A stretch of 49,235 nt of DNA from positions 1 through 49,235 of the forward strand of contig JAITKB010000030.1 in assembly GCA_031278605.1 (NCBI GenBank), in the 5' to 3' direction. Both the position numbers and the translations under genes were made by a program. A model generated the notes under the pieces. It saw only the letters and a list, made by a program, of their open reading frames with translations. It was not told where the DNA came from and did no database searches. Within the stretch, counting starts at the first letter, position 1, and each line of letters starts with the position of its first letter. Below are positions 1-9,158 of this stretch, piece by piece. This stretch comes from Tannerellaceae bacterium. GTDB lineage: Bacteria; Bacteroidota; Bacteroidia; Bacteroidales; Tannerellaceae.

Positions 1-375
1 CTGATACTGCAAAAATTCAGGCAGGGCATGTTCCGGCAAGGCGTACACCTCAAAGGTCTCGTAGGACTGCGTCCCGCGAAAAGCAATGTCGGTATACTCG
101 CTGGTGCGTTCGTTGAACACCAGCGCACTGTAATTACCTGCCGGCAGGTAGATGCTGTCGGCCGTATAATTGGTCCACAGAATATACGGCGTGCCCCCTT
201 GTTTCGGGAAGAAATACACGCTTGCACCGTTGGGGTCGAGGTAGGCCTCTGCCCAATTGATCCGCACGTGCACCCAGCACCCGGTATACTCCTCAAGAGG
301 ACGTCGCTCACAGGAAGAGAATAACCCTCCAAGCGTAAGAAGCGTCAGGAAATAAAGCATGGGAGATGTTTTCAT
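1..375 (-). CDS. DUF5119-type lipoprotein, C-terminally truncated by the window edge
   Basis: Reverse-strand frame open from ATG at 375 to the window start: MKTSPMLYFLTLLTLGGLFSSCERRPLEEYTGCWVHVRINWAEAYLDPNGASVYFFPKQGG...; lipobox-like LFSSC; PNGASVYFFP and LPAGNYSALVFNE resemble DUF5119. Its start overlaps the stop of the upstream gene (ATGA). Confidence 0.75.
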   Translation of the reverse strand, partial: MKTSPMLYFLTLLTLGGLFSSCERRPLEEYTGCWVHVRINWAEAYLDPNGASVYFFPKQGGTPYILWTNYTADSIYLPAGNYSALVFNERTSEYTDIAFRGTQSYETFEVYALPEHALPEFLQYQ

Positions 376-1109
376 AGCCCCTTCCCTCCTTTCACTCTTT
401 TACGTCCGTTGATAATCCACAGGAGCGATACCTTGAGCTTAACCGGCATAAGCATGGAAATCTGCATGGATTCCCCCTGTTTTATCAGCCGGTAGTCTTC
501 CATCATACGATAGTGACGATAGTCGGAAGTAAGGTATCCTATCCCGGAGGAGAACTCCAAACGCCAGCGCTCGCTAAGCGGCAGCGTATACCCCCCGCTC
601 GCTCCTGCCATAATGTATAATTCTCCCTGGGTACCCTCCTCCGAAAATTGAAAATCGTAGTATCCCCCTCCCATAAAGAGACCCACAAACCACCCCGACA
701 GCCAGGGACGCTCCTCGACATCCCCCAGGCGGTAACGGGTCTCCAATCCCCCTGCTACAATCTGCCAGCAGAAGAAATTACTCTCGCGAAGCCACCATCC
801 CCCCTGGTACTCGGCGTTCAAACTCCAGCGCTTACCCAAGGGGACTTCTACTTCAATGTTGGGAGTTAAGGCCAGATCGAAAAGCAAATTACTTTTTAAT
901 GCGAAGAGAGGATAGCTTTCATATTCCGTCGCAGGCTCCAGGGATACTCCCTGCGCAACCCAACGCGAATCAAGCCCTGGCGGGCCTTGTGCATGCATGA
1001 GAGAACTAATGCATAGCAAACCGGTAAGCAACGACCTACCAGCCCATTCCACAAACAACTTTGTTATACAAGTGGATGGATGAGAAAGATGAACAGTCGC
1101 TTTTTGCAT
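372..1109 (-). CDS. DUF3575 domain-containing outer membrane protein
   Basis: ALKSNLLFDLALTPNIEVEVPLGKRWSLNAEYQGGWW is a DUF3575-type signature; ATGA-coupled to the DUF5119 gene. Confidence 0.8.
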   Translation of the reverse strand: MQKATVHLSHPSTCITKLFVEWAGRSLLTGLLCISSLMHAQGPPGLDSRWVAQGVSLEPATEYESYPLFALKSNLLFDLALTPNIEVEVPLGKRWSLNAEYQGGWWLRESNFFCWQIVAGGLETRYRLGDVEERPWLSGWFVGLFMGGGYYDFQFSEEGTQGELYIMAGASGGYTLPLSERWRLEFSSGIGYLTSDYRHYRMMEDYRLIKQGESMQISMLMPVKLKVSLLWIINGRKRVKGGKGL

Positions 1110-1582
1110 GATCTTCAGTCATTTTTTGTGTTTAACTATTTTGAAACTGTTTAATACACAGCCCACAAAATATATCCCGGCAGGTGGAGTTTCTTTCAAC
1201 AGAGTCTTTTTCTTTATTTCGATACAATTTACTTCGACACAAACGGAGCTTTTTCTATTCGAGTTTCTTGAGTTCTTCTTGAGTTTTTTTCTCAGTCCCG
1301 AGTGTAATCCTTTGTTTCGTTTACAAATCCGACCTTTATTTTGTCTTTATTGCCTCCTTCTTCAAGGAAATATTTTCTGCAAAAAACGGGCATTAAAATA
1401 TACTCGCCAAATAAATTCAGTTAAAAGTTAGTTAAAAAACAGCCATTCTTTATTTATGTCACCCAAATGCGTGCTTATCCACCGGGTTTCCATAATAATT
1501 TGTAAAATCCGAAACCTATCCCCCCAATCCCTTGTTCTATTAGTAGAAATACTATGATTACTCATTTCTAAATTTAAACGCC

Positions 1583-2452
1583 ATGCGCCAAACAATTAAA
1601 CGCCCAAAACTTGGAGTGTTGGTCATGACCTTATGCTGTCTTACCAATTGCGCACGAGAGGAATTCTATAACAATCAGATTCTTCCTGTCCTGCCAAGCC
1701 AAGAAGTGCTATATGCGTTTTCCGTGAAATACCCCAATGCCGATGCGATTCTTTGGGACGAGGAGAATGGATTCTACGTAGCACATTTTACATGGATGTC
1801 TGTACCGGTAAATGCCTGGTTCAGCAAAGAAGGAGAATGGATTTTATCGGAAAACGAACATTCGTTCATGCAGATTCATCCCAACGTACCGAAAGCCTTC
1901 TATCGCAGCTCATATTCGGAATGGGATATAGAACAAATAAAGATGTTGGAACGTAAAGGCATGGACACAATTTATGTGGTTTCCGTGACGCAAAGCAACC
2001 GCCTCACCCATCTCTATTATTCCAAATACGGAGACTTCATAAAGGCTTCCTCCAACGTAAACAACACAATGTACGCTCCAGCAAGTCTTCCCTACGAAAT
2101 ACGTCGGACACTCAGCCGGCTTTTTGATTCTCCCCAAATCATCGACTTCTGGGAAGACGACCTGGCCGTAAATGCAGCCATACGCGAAGGCAACAACTAC
2201 TGCCTTGTGGTATTTACCTTCTCCTACGAATGGCTTTGTACATTCCGAAACATAGGACAAGCAGACCTGAAGCCGAGTATATGGGAGAAATTCCAATCCT
2301 CCGAATATGGAGTTTATACGGTAACCCAACTCCGGACCCTGCAAAACGAATCCGGCTTGTCGTACGTATTCTATTTCCTGGACGAGGATAAACGATCCTA
2401 TATCTTGTTCATAAAAGAAAACGGGAACTTTGATTGTGTAGTTTCCTATTAG
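1583..2452 (+). CDS. PepSY-like (beta-lactamase-inhibitor-like) lipoprotein
   Basis: Lipobox LTNCA; repeated pattern F..KYPNADAILWDEENGFYVAHF ... VNAWFSKEGEWILSE typical of Bacteroidetes PepSY-like secreted proteins. Confidence 0.65.
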   Translation: MRQTIKRPKLGVLVMTLCCLTNCAREEFYNNQILPVLPSQEVLYAFSVKYPNADAILWDEENGFYVAHFTWMSVPVNAWFSKEGEWILSENEHSFMQIHPNVPKAFYRSSYSEWDIEQIKMLERKGMDTIYVVSVTQSNRLTHLYYSKYGDFIKASSNVNNTMYAPASLPYEIRRTLSRLFDSPQIIDFWEDDLAVNAAIREGNNYCLVVFTFSYEWLCTFRNIGQADLKPSIWEKFQSSEYGVYTVTQLRTLQNESGLSYVFYFLDEDKRSYILFIKENGNFDCVVSY

Positions 2453-2478
2453 GACACAAAAACAGGTCAATCTTTATG

Positions 2479-2853
2479 TCAATCTTTACTTTTCCATCCT
2501 GTGATGTTGATGGCAACGTCGTTATAGTCCTTATCCACTCCATCTTCCAGGAAGAGGTTGAATACTTTGCCTACGACGATCCCTTCCTTTGTCAGGATGT
2601 CGCTGGAATGAGGTTCGCCGAAAATTTCCGTCGAACCGGGGATATCCACTATCAGAACAAGGCTTGCACCGTCGATAAACCCGGAGCCTATGGCCAGGGG
2701 CGGGTCTATCGAGGTGCTTTGCTTCTCCTTCGCAAAATAAGTAGCGTACTCGTCTTTCAAGGTGACGCTAACGCGGTTTGCGGCCTGCGTAGTTATAAAC
2801 CAACTGATATAGTACCCCTTGGGTATCGGAACTTCCCAGGTGTTTCTTGCCAT
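2479..2853 (-). CDS. LecB/PA-IIL-like calcium-dependent lectin (fucose-binding lectin II family-like)
   Basis: C-terminal LEDGVDKDYNDVAINITGW matches the LecB calcium loop SEDGTDNDYNDAVVVINW; N-terminal VPIPKGYYISWFITTQAANRVSVTLKDE aligns by eye to FTLPANTRFGVTAFANSSGTQTVNVLVNNE. No signal peptide. Confidence 0.7.
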   Translation of the reverse strand: MARNTWEVPIPKGYYISWFITTQAANRVSVTLKDEYATYFAKEKQSTSIDPPLAIGSGFIDGASLVLIVDIPGSTEIFGEPHSSDILTKEGIVVGKVFNLFLEDGVDKDYNDVAINITGWKSKD

Positions 2854-2859
2854 GGTAGG

Positions 2860-4047
2860 TTAACTAGCAGAATTCAAATAATCCAGAATACCCATTTCAG
2901 TCCCGGCCTTTGATGCCTGTTCTACCTCCTGTGCGCTCATTCCGGGTTGCAGTTGACAGGTATTGCCCTTAACGTCTATTTTGCATACATGGACCTGTTC
3001 GATAAAGGTATTCCACAAATGGGTCGCTTCCACAAAATCGTCATTGACAGACTTCCAATCCTGAGCCGTGTAATTCGCCCCTGCCGTCTCTATTTCGGTT
3101 GCCACCTTTTGTAAATCGCCGTTCAAGCTTTGCCATACGCTAAGAATATACTGCAGATTGCTTTCCATCTGAGCGGCTTTATCTGCCAGATCATGAAACA
3201 GGCTGCTGGTATTGTACAATATGCTTATATCCTTCGTATAGTCGTTCATTGAAGTCGTGTCTGATTCAATTTTCTTCTTTAACTCTTTTATTTTAAGCGT
3301 GTCGATAGCAATATAATAGCTTGCGGTAGCTATGACGGCGCCTGTAAAAATCAACACCACAAAACCCGCAAATCCGGCAATGACAAAACCCAATACGGAT
3401 AGCAACACGGCGGCAACATCCGCTATTGCCAGGCCTGCAATAGCGGCAGAGAGCGAGTTGATTTCTCTTTTCATCTCCTCAATATCCTGCTTCAGTTCAG
3501 CCACCTTGTCCTTATCCGCTTTCTCATCCTGCAAGGCCAGATCTGCGATTTTTTGCAACTTGGCAGCCTGTTCGGGAAGTGTGCTTTTGAATTTACTCAG
3601 CAAGTCTGTGACATGCTTTATGCTCTTTGTGACCTCTTCGAGGTTATCCGTACTTTCATTGATTTTTATTTTTAATTTCTCTTTGGCGTTCTCGTCTGTC
3701 GGGTCGTCTATCAAATAGGCGCAACACTTCTCTGCTGCCGTAAAGACATCCAACACCTCTTGCTGCCCTGCAATAATGGTGTCGGGTAAATTGATGAGAT
3801 TAGCCATCACGGTATTTACCCAGACCAATGCATCGGTCTTTGCCCCCACAAGGGCGTCGGCATATTCCTGCCAATGTGTCGGCGGTTCCAAAAGTACAGG
3901 TAACTGACTCTTATTGACGGCCGCAGCATAAGCGCAAACCCCCAGATAGTTTTGTACATAATCGTCCGTAAGCTTATTGGCCGTTCCCGTTTCACTCCGG
4001 CTAAGAAGAGTTTCTCTCAATTGCGTGAAAAATAATGATTTTGTCAT
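2860..4047 (-). CDS. Predicted ClyA/HBL-superfamily alpha-helical pore-forming toxin-like protein
   Basis: 395 aa, almost all helical, long coiled segments flanking a hydrophobic hairpin AAIAGLAIADVAAVLLSVLGFVIAGFAGFVVLIFTGAVIATASYYIAI, no signal peptide; layout typical of HblB/NheB/MakA-type alpha-PFTs. Confidence 0.65.
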   Translation of the reverse strand: MTKSLFFTQLRETLLSRSETGTANKLTDDYVQNYLGVCAYAAAVNKSQLPVLLEPPTHWQEYADALVGAKTDALVWVNTVMANLINLPDTIIAGQQEVLDVFTAAEKCCAYLIDDPTDENAKEKLKIKINESTDNLEEVTKSIKHVTDLLSKFKSTLPEQAAKLQKIADLALQDEKADKDKVAELKQDIEEMKREINSLSAAIAGLAIADVAAVLLSVLGFVIAGFAGFVVLIFTGAVIATASYYIAIDTLKIKELKKKIESDTTSMNDYTKDISILYNTSSLFHDLADKAAQMESNLQYILSVWQSLNGDLQKVATEIETAGANYTAQDWKSVNDDFVEATHLWNTFIEQVHVCKIDVKGNTCQLQPGMSAQEVEQASKAGTEMGILDYLNSAS

Positions 4048-4378
4048 GATCGTAAAAAGTTAATCTGTTATTATTTTTAGTTTTAAACGTTTATCTGTTT
4101 TGTGTTTTATACAAGAAGAAGGATCAGGCTTGCACCTTGCAATTCTTAACTTCCCCAAACTTCAAATAAAGAGTTTTCGCAAAGATATGAGAAAAGTTTT
4201 AATTGCACCGTTTTTTTTGACAAAAACACCGCTTTCCGGTTTGATCCGGAAAAAAACAACCGGAAAGTTGGAGCTGTTTTACGAAATGCGTTGAGTAGGA
4301 TATAAGCCTTCAGTTCCGGCGATAGCTTTGGAGGTTGCAAAAGGTATTAAACTCAGGGCTTGCATATCCTAACCTCGT

Positions 4379-6874
4379 TTATTCGCTGATTAATTCTATT
4401 TCGGCTTTATTCACCCCTGCAGCCGAAGCTTCAAAGACAATCGGTCCCGGTTGTTCGGTCGTTTGTACAATGGCAGTGAGTTGGCCTCCGAACAATTGCA
4501 TCTGAGGCGCTTGGAAGGATTCCAAATTGACAGGATCTCCATTGGCCGCCGCACGATAGAGGCCGGAACCTCTTGTGCTGAACTTTATCCGATGCGTAGC
4601 GTTGGGACATAGGTTCCCGTCCTTGTCGACAACCTTTACGAGGATGAAAGAAAGGTCTTTGCCGTTGGCCACCAACCGACGCCTGTCTGCAACAAGTTCT
4701 ATATGATGCGGTTTCCCTGCCGTATGTATCTCCTTTTCCGTTGCGGCCTTGCCGTTTTTATCGTAAGCCACCACTCTCAGGCTGCCGGGAGTATATCGGG
4801 TATCCATCCACATCAGGCGATAACGCTTCAGGCGTTCGAGCGAAGTAACGCTATCCAAAGCCGTGCCTTCGAGCGTAATGCCGGTATCCTTGGTGCGTAT
4901 CCCCTGGCTGACCCCGTTGATAAACAACTCAGCAGAAGGGTAATTGGTATAAACAAATACCGGCGTTACTTCACCCTCCCTCCCCGGCCAGGTCCAATGG
5001 GGCAGGATATGCAGGGTTTTCGCCGTCTTGTTCCAATGGCTGCGGTATAAATAATAACGGTCTTTGGGTATGCCGGCCAGGTCGATTATACCAAACAACG
5101 AACTATGGCTGGGCCAATTGGAATAGTAAGGCGTTGGCTCCCCCAAGTAATCGAAACCCGTCCACACAAACTCGCCAATCGTATAGGGCAGATCCTCCTG
5201 GTGGAGGAAATCATCCTCCGGAAGATTCGACCAACTGCAATGCTCCACGTCGTATCCGGAACTTTGATGGTCGTCGTATTGGGCCATCGCCTTCCGTACA
5301 ACCGGGAATTTATACACCCCACGCGAACTCACGGTAGAAGCCGTTTCCGAACCAAGCAGGATTTGCTGCGGTAATTTCTTATAGGCATCCCCGTATACAA
5401 ACAAACGATAATTGAACCCCACCACATCCATGAGAGCCGCGAAGTTATTATTTATCACAGCCAGGCCATGATCCATACCCTGCGTTACCGGGCGCGTAGG
5501 GTCTTCCCGGTGACAGATATCCTGAAGGAAACGTGCAAGCTTTGCCCCGTTTTCCGTTTGCTGGTCGGGGACTTCGTTGCCAATGCACCACATCACCACA
5601 CTTGGATTGTTGCGGTAATGACGGATAAGGTTCACCAGATCTTTTTCCGCCCATTCCCCGAACAGCAGGTGATAGCCATTCCGACATTTGGCTGTTGCCC
5701 ATTCGTCAAAGGTTTCGGCCATCAGCATCATCCCCATCTCGTCGCAGGCCTTTACCAGTTCGGGCGCCGGCATATTATGGGAAGTCCGGATGGCATTGCA
5801 TCCCATATCCTTCAACATGCGAATCTGCCGACGGATAGCCGCATCGTTTACGGCAGCCCCCAGAGGACCCAAGTCGTGATGGTTGCATACGCCTTTGAAT
5901 TTTACTTTTTCACCATTCAGAAAGAAACCCTTATCCGGTATAATCCCAATGGAACGGATGCCGAACGTGGTGGTGTATTCGTCCTTCAGCAACCCCCCAT
6001 CATACAAACGGGAAACGGCAGTGTATAACTCCGGCGTATCGGGCGACCACAGGCGTGGCGTCCGGACAATAAGCTCCTGGGTAAAACAATCCATATCAAA
6101 TTCCGACAAGTCGGATTGCAGATCCAGAATCTTTATCCCATTGGGGTTTCGTAGCTCCGTGAACAAACGATACCGGGACGGTTCACTCCTTTCGGGCCTG
6201 GCAATCCGGGTTTTCAGTACGACTCTTGCAAATTCCCTTTTCACCACCGGCGTTGTGACCGCCGTTCCCCAAATGGGAATATGCGCGTCTTCCGTTACGA
6301 TAACATGGACATTCCGGTAAAGCCCCGCCCCCGGATACCAGCGGGAAGATTCTGGAAGATTCTCCAGGCGGACAGCAAGCGTCACCGGTTTGCCCGGCTT
6401 TACCCACGGGGTAATATCCATATAAAAAGAATTGTATCCATACGGCCAGTTCCCGGCCTTATTCCCGTTGACATATACCTCGGCATAGCTCATGGCGCCG
6501 TCGAAAAGAAGAAAAATTTTCTTGCCGGGAAAAAACAAAGACGCCTCAAATTGCGTACGATACCATCCAACCCCAACAAAAGGCAAGCCCCCCGTACGTC
6601 CTGCCTGAGGGAAAGCCTCCTGCTGTCCATCCTGTGCGATGGCCACCTCCTGGCTGTCGTTGTAAGGGCTGAAAGGGCCGTAAATAGCCCAATCATGCGG
6701 AACACTAACCGATTGCCAATGGCTATCATCGAACCCCACCTGCGAATAACCGGGATTATCGCCACGGGTAAACCTCCAATTCTTCTCCAAAAGGAACTCG
6801 CTCCGCATCTGCGCCGACAGGCTAAAAAGCCCGACAAAGCAGCAAAACAAGATTAACAAACCGAATCTTTTCAT
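4379..6874 (-). CDS. Glycoside hydrolase family 2 protein (beta-galactosidase-like, exported)
   Basis: Signal peptide; WRFTRGD..., VPHDWAIYGPF, GVCNHHDLGPLGAAVNDAAIRRQIRMLKDMGCNAIRTSHNMP, WCIGNEVPDQ, GSETASTVSSRG and GEFVWTGFDYLGEPTPYY motifs. Confidence 0.95.
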   Translation of the reverse strand: MKRFGLLILFCCFVGLFSLSAQMRSEFLLEKNWRFTRGDNPGYSQVGFDDSHWQSVSVPHDWAIYGPFSPYNDSQEVAIAQDGQQEAFPQAGRTGGLPFVGVGWYRTQFEASLFFPGKKIFLLFDGAMSYAEVYVNGNKAGNWPYGYNSFYMDITPWVKPGKPVTLAVRLENLPESSRWYPGAGLYRNVHVIVTEDAHIPIWGTAVTTPVVKREFARVVLKTRIARPERSEPSRYRLFTELRNPNGIKILDLQSDLSEFDMDCFTQELIVRTPRLWSPDTPELYTAVSRLYDGGLLKDEYTTTFGIRSIGIIPDKGFFLNGEKVKFKGVCNHHDLGPLGAAVNDAAIRRQIRMLKDMGCNAIRTSHNMPAPELVKACDEMGMMLMAETFDEWATAKCRNGYHLLFGEWAEKDLVNLIRHYRNNPSVVMWCIGNEVPDQQTENGAKLARFLQDICHREDPTRPVTQGMDHGLAVINNNFAALMDVVGFNYRLFVYGDAYKKLPQQILLGSETASTVSSRGVYKFPVVRKAMAQYDDHQSSGYDVEHCSWSNLPEDDFLHQEDLPYTIGEFVWTGFDYLGEPTPYYSNWPSHSSLFGIIDLAGIPKDRYYLYRSHWNKTAKTLHILPHWTWPGREGEVTPVFVYTNYPSAELFINGVSQGIRTKDTGITLEGTALDSVTSLERLKRYRLMWMDTRYTPGSLRVVAYDKNGKAATEKEIHTAGKPHHIELVADRRRLVANGKDLSFILVKVVDKDGNLCPNATHRIKFSTRGSGLYRAAANGDPVNLESFQAPQMQLFGGQLTAIVQTTEQPGPIVFEASAAGVNKAEIELISE

Positions 6875-7068
6875 GACATTATCTTCATTTTGTGTAGTTT
6901 ATAGTACACGCAAAAATAAAGAAATAAAACGACACCATATGATATTAATTAAACGCAGGAGGTCCCGTACGTTATCCGGCAAAAAACGGGCAGGGCATTA
7001 CGTGGTTATATGAAAATAAGTGCTACTTTTACCCCCGATTCAAAAAAAATACGGATACAAAACAGGAA

Positions 7069-7158
7069 GGAAAGCTGCCGGAGTGGTCGATCGGGCCGCA
7101 CTCGAAATGCGGTGTACGGGCAACTGTACCGGGGGTTCGAATCCCTCGCTTTCCGCCA
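7069..7158 (+). tRNA. tRNA-Ser, anticodon CGA
   Basis: Acceptor GGAAAGC/GCTTTCC, anticodon loop CTCGAAA in stem, long variable arm, T-arm GGGGGTTCGAATCCCTC, encoded CCA at 7156-7158. Confidence 0.95.
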
Positions 7159-7192
7159 GAAACCCCGCCTCTAAAGCGGGGTTTCTGGTTTT
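7158..7192 (+). terminator. Intrinsic terminator after tRNA-Ser
   Basis: Perfect 11-bp stem AGAAACCCCGC (7158-7168) / GCGGGGTTTCT (7176-7186) followed by GGTTTT. Confidence 0.8.
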
Positions 7193-7263
7193 AAAGCGGG
7201 TTTTTAAAGGTTTTTATTTCGGCCTCTGACATGGCAAATGAGCGATGCCTGTGGCGTTTACCG

Positions 7264-7371
7264 TCATCGGGATGAATTTGGTGTTTGGGGATTTCTTTTG
7301 AGAATTCCTTGCAAAGAATCGTCCGCAATACAATAAATTTCAGCAATTTTATCGGTGGTAAGTTGTGCCAT
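7264..7371 (-). pseudogene. Possible truncated N-terminus of an IS transposase
   Basis: Reverse strand encodes MAQLTTDKIAEIYCIADDSLQGILKRNPQTPNSSR*; the TTDKIAEIYCIADD start resembles N-termini of some Bacteroidetes IS transposases, then the frame breaks off. Confidence 0.4.
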
Positions 7372-7562
7372 AATTTCTATTTATAATGTTGATTGCCAGA
7401 CATAAAAACAAGAAATATTAGCCAACTTACCAAAGTTTTTATGCCTTTCTTACGTCGAACTCAGGTTAATTGGACGTCGGATAGCAGAAAAGATGTATTT
7501 GGCCGAAGGATTACGTCGGAATGAACATCAACTAAGTTATCTGCTATTCACAAAAACAAATT

Positions 7563-7597
7563 AGTGGTTAACGGTTCATCACTAACCGCTAACCACT
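7563..7597. repeat. Inverted repeat / hairpin upstream of the DUF4271 operon
   Basis: AGTGGTTAACGGTT (7563-7576) / AACCGCTAACCACT (7584-7597), 13 of 14 pairs, 7-nt loop. Confidence 0.7.
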
Positions 7598-7635
7598 GAA
7601 ACTCTGTCGTTTTTGTTTTCTCTCCGTTTTTCATC

Positions 7636-7643
7636 TACTTTTG
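7636..7643 (+). promoter_or_regulatory. Bacteroidetes-type -7 box upstream of DUF4271 gene
   Basis: TACTTTTG fits TAnnTTTG; TTTG about 20 bp upstream fits the -33 element; ATG at 7666. Confidence 0.55.
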
Positions 7644-7665
7644 TATATGCAAAATCAAGCATAAA

Positions 7666-8373
7666 ATGGACGGATTTGAAGGGTTTACAGGTATCAGGGT
7701 GGGCGAAGAGCAGTTGATCGACGACCTTATATTTTCTTTAGTATTTGCCCTGTTGTTTATTTTTTCTTTGGTATTTCATGCGAATTATTATTTATTCCTG
7801 AAAATGGGACGCGATGTTTTCTACGTCAAGGAACGCTTGAGCCTGTTTGAAGAAATAGACGGCAACGAAACCTTCTTTCGCAGTTTTATGATTTTTCAAA
7901 GCCTGTTACTGTGCTCGATAACCCTTTTCTGCACCGGACGTCTGTTGGGCTACATACCTTTTTATCCGGACGTCGGGACGAATTTGTTTCTCATCGGAGC
8001 TGTTTTTGGTATACTGCTGTTGTTTTACACATTCAAGCAATTTTTATACAAGTTGTTAGGGTGCATATTCACCACCTCCAACCTGTATAAAATATGGAGA
8101 ACAGGTTATATCGCATCGGTTGGCATGTGGGGTATATTAATGTATATACCTGTTCTGTGTCTGGTTTTCGTAAAGGTATATTTACATATCTATGTCCTTT
8201 TGTTCATTTTGCTATATATCCTGTGGCGTTTCGTAATTATCCATAAAACAATATCCATATTTAATATCAAAGGCGTAGGATTTTTATATATTATTCTATA
8301 CCTTTGCGCCCAGGAAATTTTGCCTTTTGTATTCTTATATGAAGGAATAATTTATTTATACAATCTTTATTGA
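7666..8373 (+). CDS. DUF4271 domain-containing membrane protein
   Basis: 235 aa multi-TM protein directly upstream of hemD, a conserved Bacteroidetes arrangement. Confidence 0.75.
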   Translation: MDGFEGFTGIRVGEEQLIDDLIFSLVFALLFIFSLVFHANYYLFLKMGRDVFYVKERLSLFEEIDGNETFFRSFMIFQSLLLCSITLFCTGRLLGYIPFYPDVGTNLFLIGAVFGILLLFYTFKQFLYKLLGCIFTTSNLYKIWRTGYIASVGMWGILMYIPVLCLVFVKVYLHIYVLLFILLYILWRFVIIHKTISIFNIKGVGFLYIILYLCAQEILPFVFLYEGIIYLYNLY

Positions 8374-9158
8374 AGGAGTGCTATATGCCACTAAAAATAA
8401 AAAGGTTATTGGTGTCTCAGCCGAAACCCGCGTCGGACAAATCGCCTTATTTTGATATAGCGGAGAGGTTTGGAGTAGAAATAGATTTCAGACCTTTCAT
8501 TAAAATTGAACCCTTGTCTGCAAAAGAATTCAGACAACAACGTATCTCTATTCTGGATTATACGGCTGTTATCTTTACGGCTCGTACGGCTGTTGATCAT
8601 TTTTTTCACCTGTGTGAAGAATTGCGCGTGACGATACCGGAAAGTATGAAGTATTTCTGTATGACGGAAGCAATTGCCGTTTATCTGCAAAAATATACGA
8701 TATATAGAAAACGTAAAATATTCTTTAGCCGTACCGGTAAATTAGAAGAATTGGCAACGATTATCGGAAAACACACAAAGGAAATTTATCTGGCCCCGGT
8801 ATCGGATATTCACAAAGATAATTTGTTCGCTCTGCTTAATACGAAGAAAGTCAACTACACCAAAGCAGTCATGTTTCGTACGGTAAGCAACGACTTTGCC
8901 GACGGTGAAGTGTTCGATTACGACATGTTACTCTTTTTCAGTCCCTCAGGAATCACATCGTTGTTGAAAAACTTCCCCGATTTCAAACAGGAAAATATAC
9001 GCATCGGGTGTTTCGGCCCAACTACCGCCAAGGCTGTCAAAGATGCCGGACTGCGCTTGGATATGGAAGCCCCCACTCCCGAAGCCCCTTCCATGACGGC
9101 CGCCCTGGAACTGTACTTCAGAAAAGAGCAGTCCAACGGAAAAAAAAATGGTAAATAA
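8370..9158 (+). CDS. hemD: Uroporphyrinogen-III synthase
   Basis: LLVSQPKP...SPYFDIAERFGVEIDFRPFIKIEPLSAKEFRQQRISILDYTAVIFTARTAVDHFF; ...FFSPSGITSLL...IGCFGPTTAKAVKDAGL. Confidence 0.9.
   Translation: MKECYMPLKIKRLLVSQPKPASDKSPYFDIAERFGVEIDFRPFIKIEPLSAKEFRQQRISILDYTAVIFTARTAVDHFFHLCEELRVTIPESMKYFCMTEAIAVYLQKYTIYRKRKIFFSRTGKLEELATIIGKHTKEIYLAPVSDIHKDNLFALLNTKKVNYTKAVMFRTVSNDFADGEVFDYDMLLFFSPSGITSLLKNFPDFKQENIRIGCFGPTTAKAVKDAGLRLDMEAPTPEAPSMTAALELYFRKEQSNGKKNGK

Noticed and set aside
1108-1431. 107-aa plus-strand ORF
   Set aside because: Phe/Leu-rich translation of an AT-rich intergenic region; no motif or promoter support.
2434-2913. 159-aa plus-strand ORF
   Set aside because: Antisense to the lectin-like gene, which has a clear calcium-loop motif on the minus strand.
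4232-4267. Terminator hairpin CTTTCCGGTT/AACCGGAAAG
   Set aside because: The inverted repeat is real, but on the minus strand (direction of the GH2 gene) it is followed by an A-tract, not a U-tract, so a terminator call is not supported.
7020-7229. 69-aa ORF
   Set aside because: Overlaps tRNA-Ser and its terminator.
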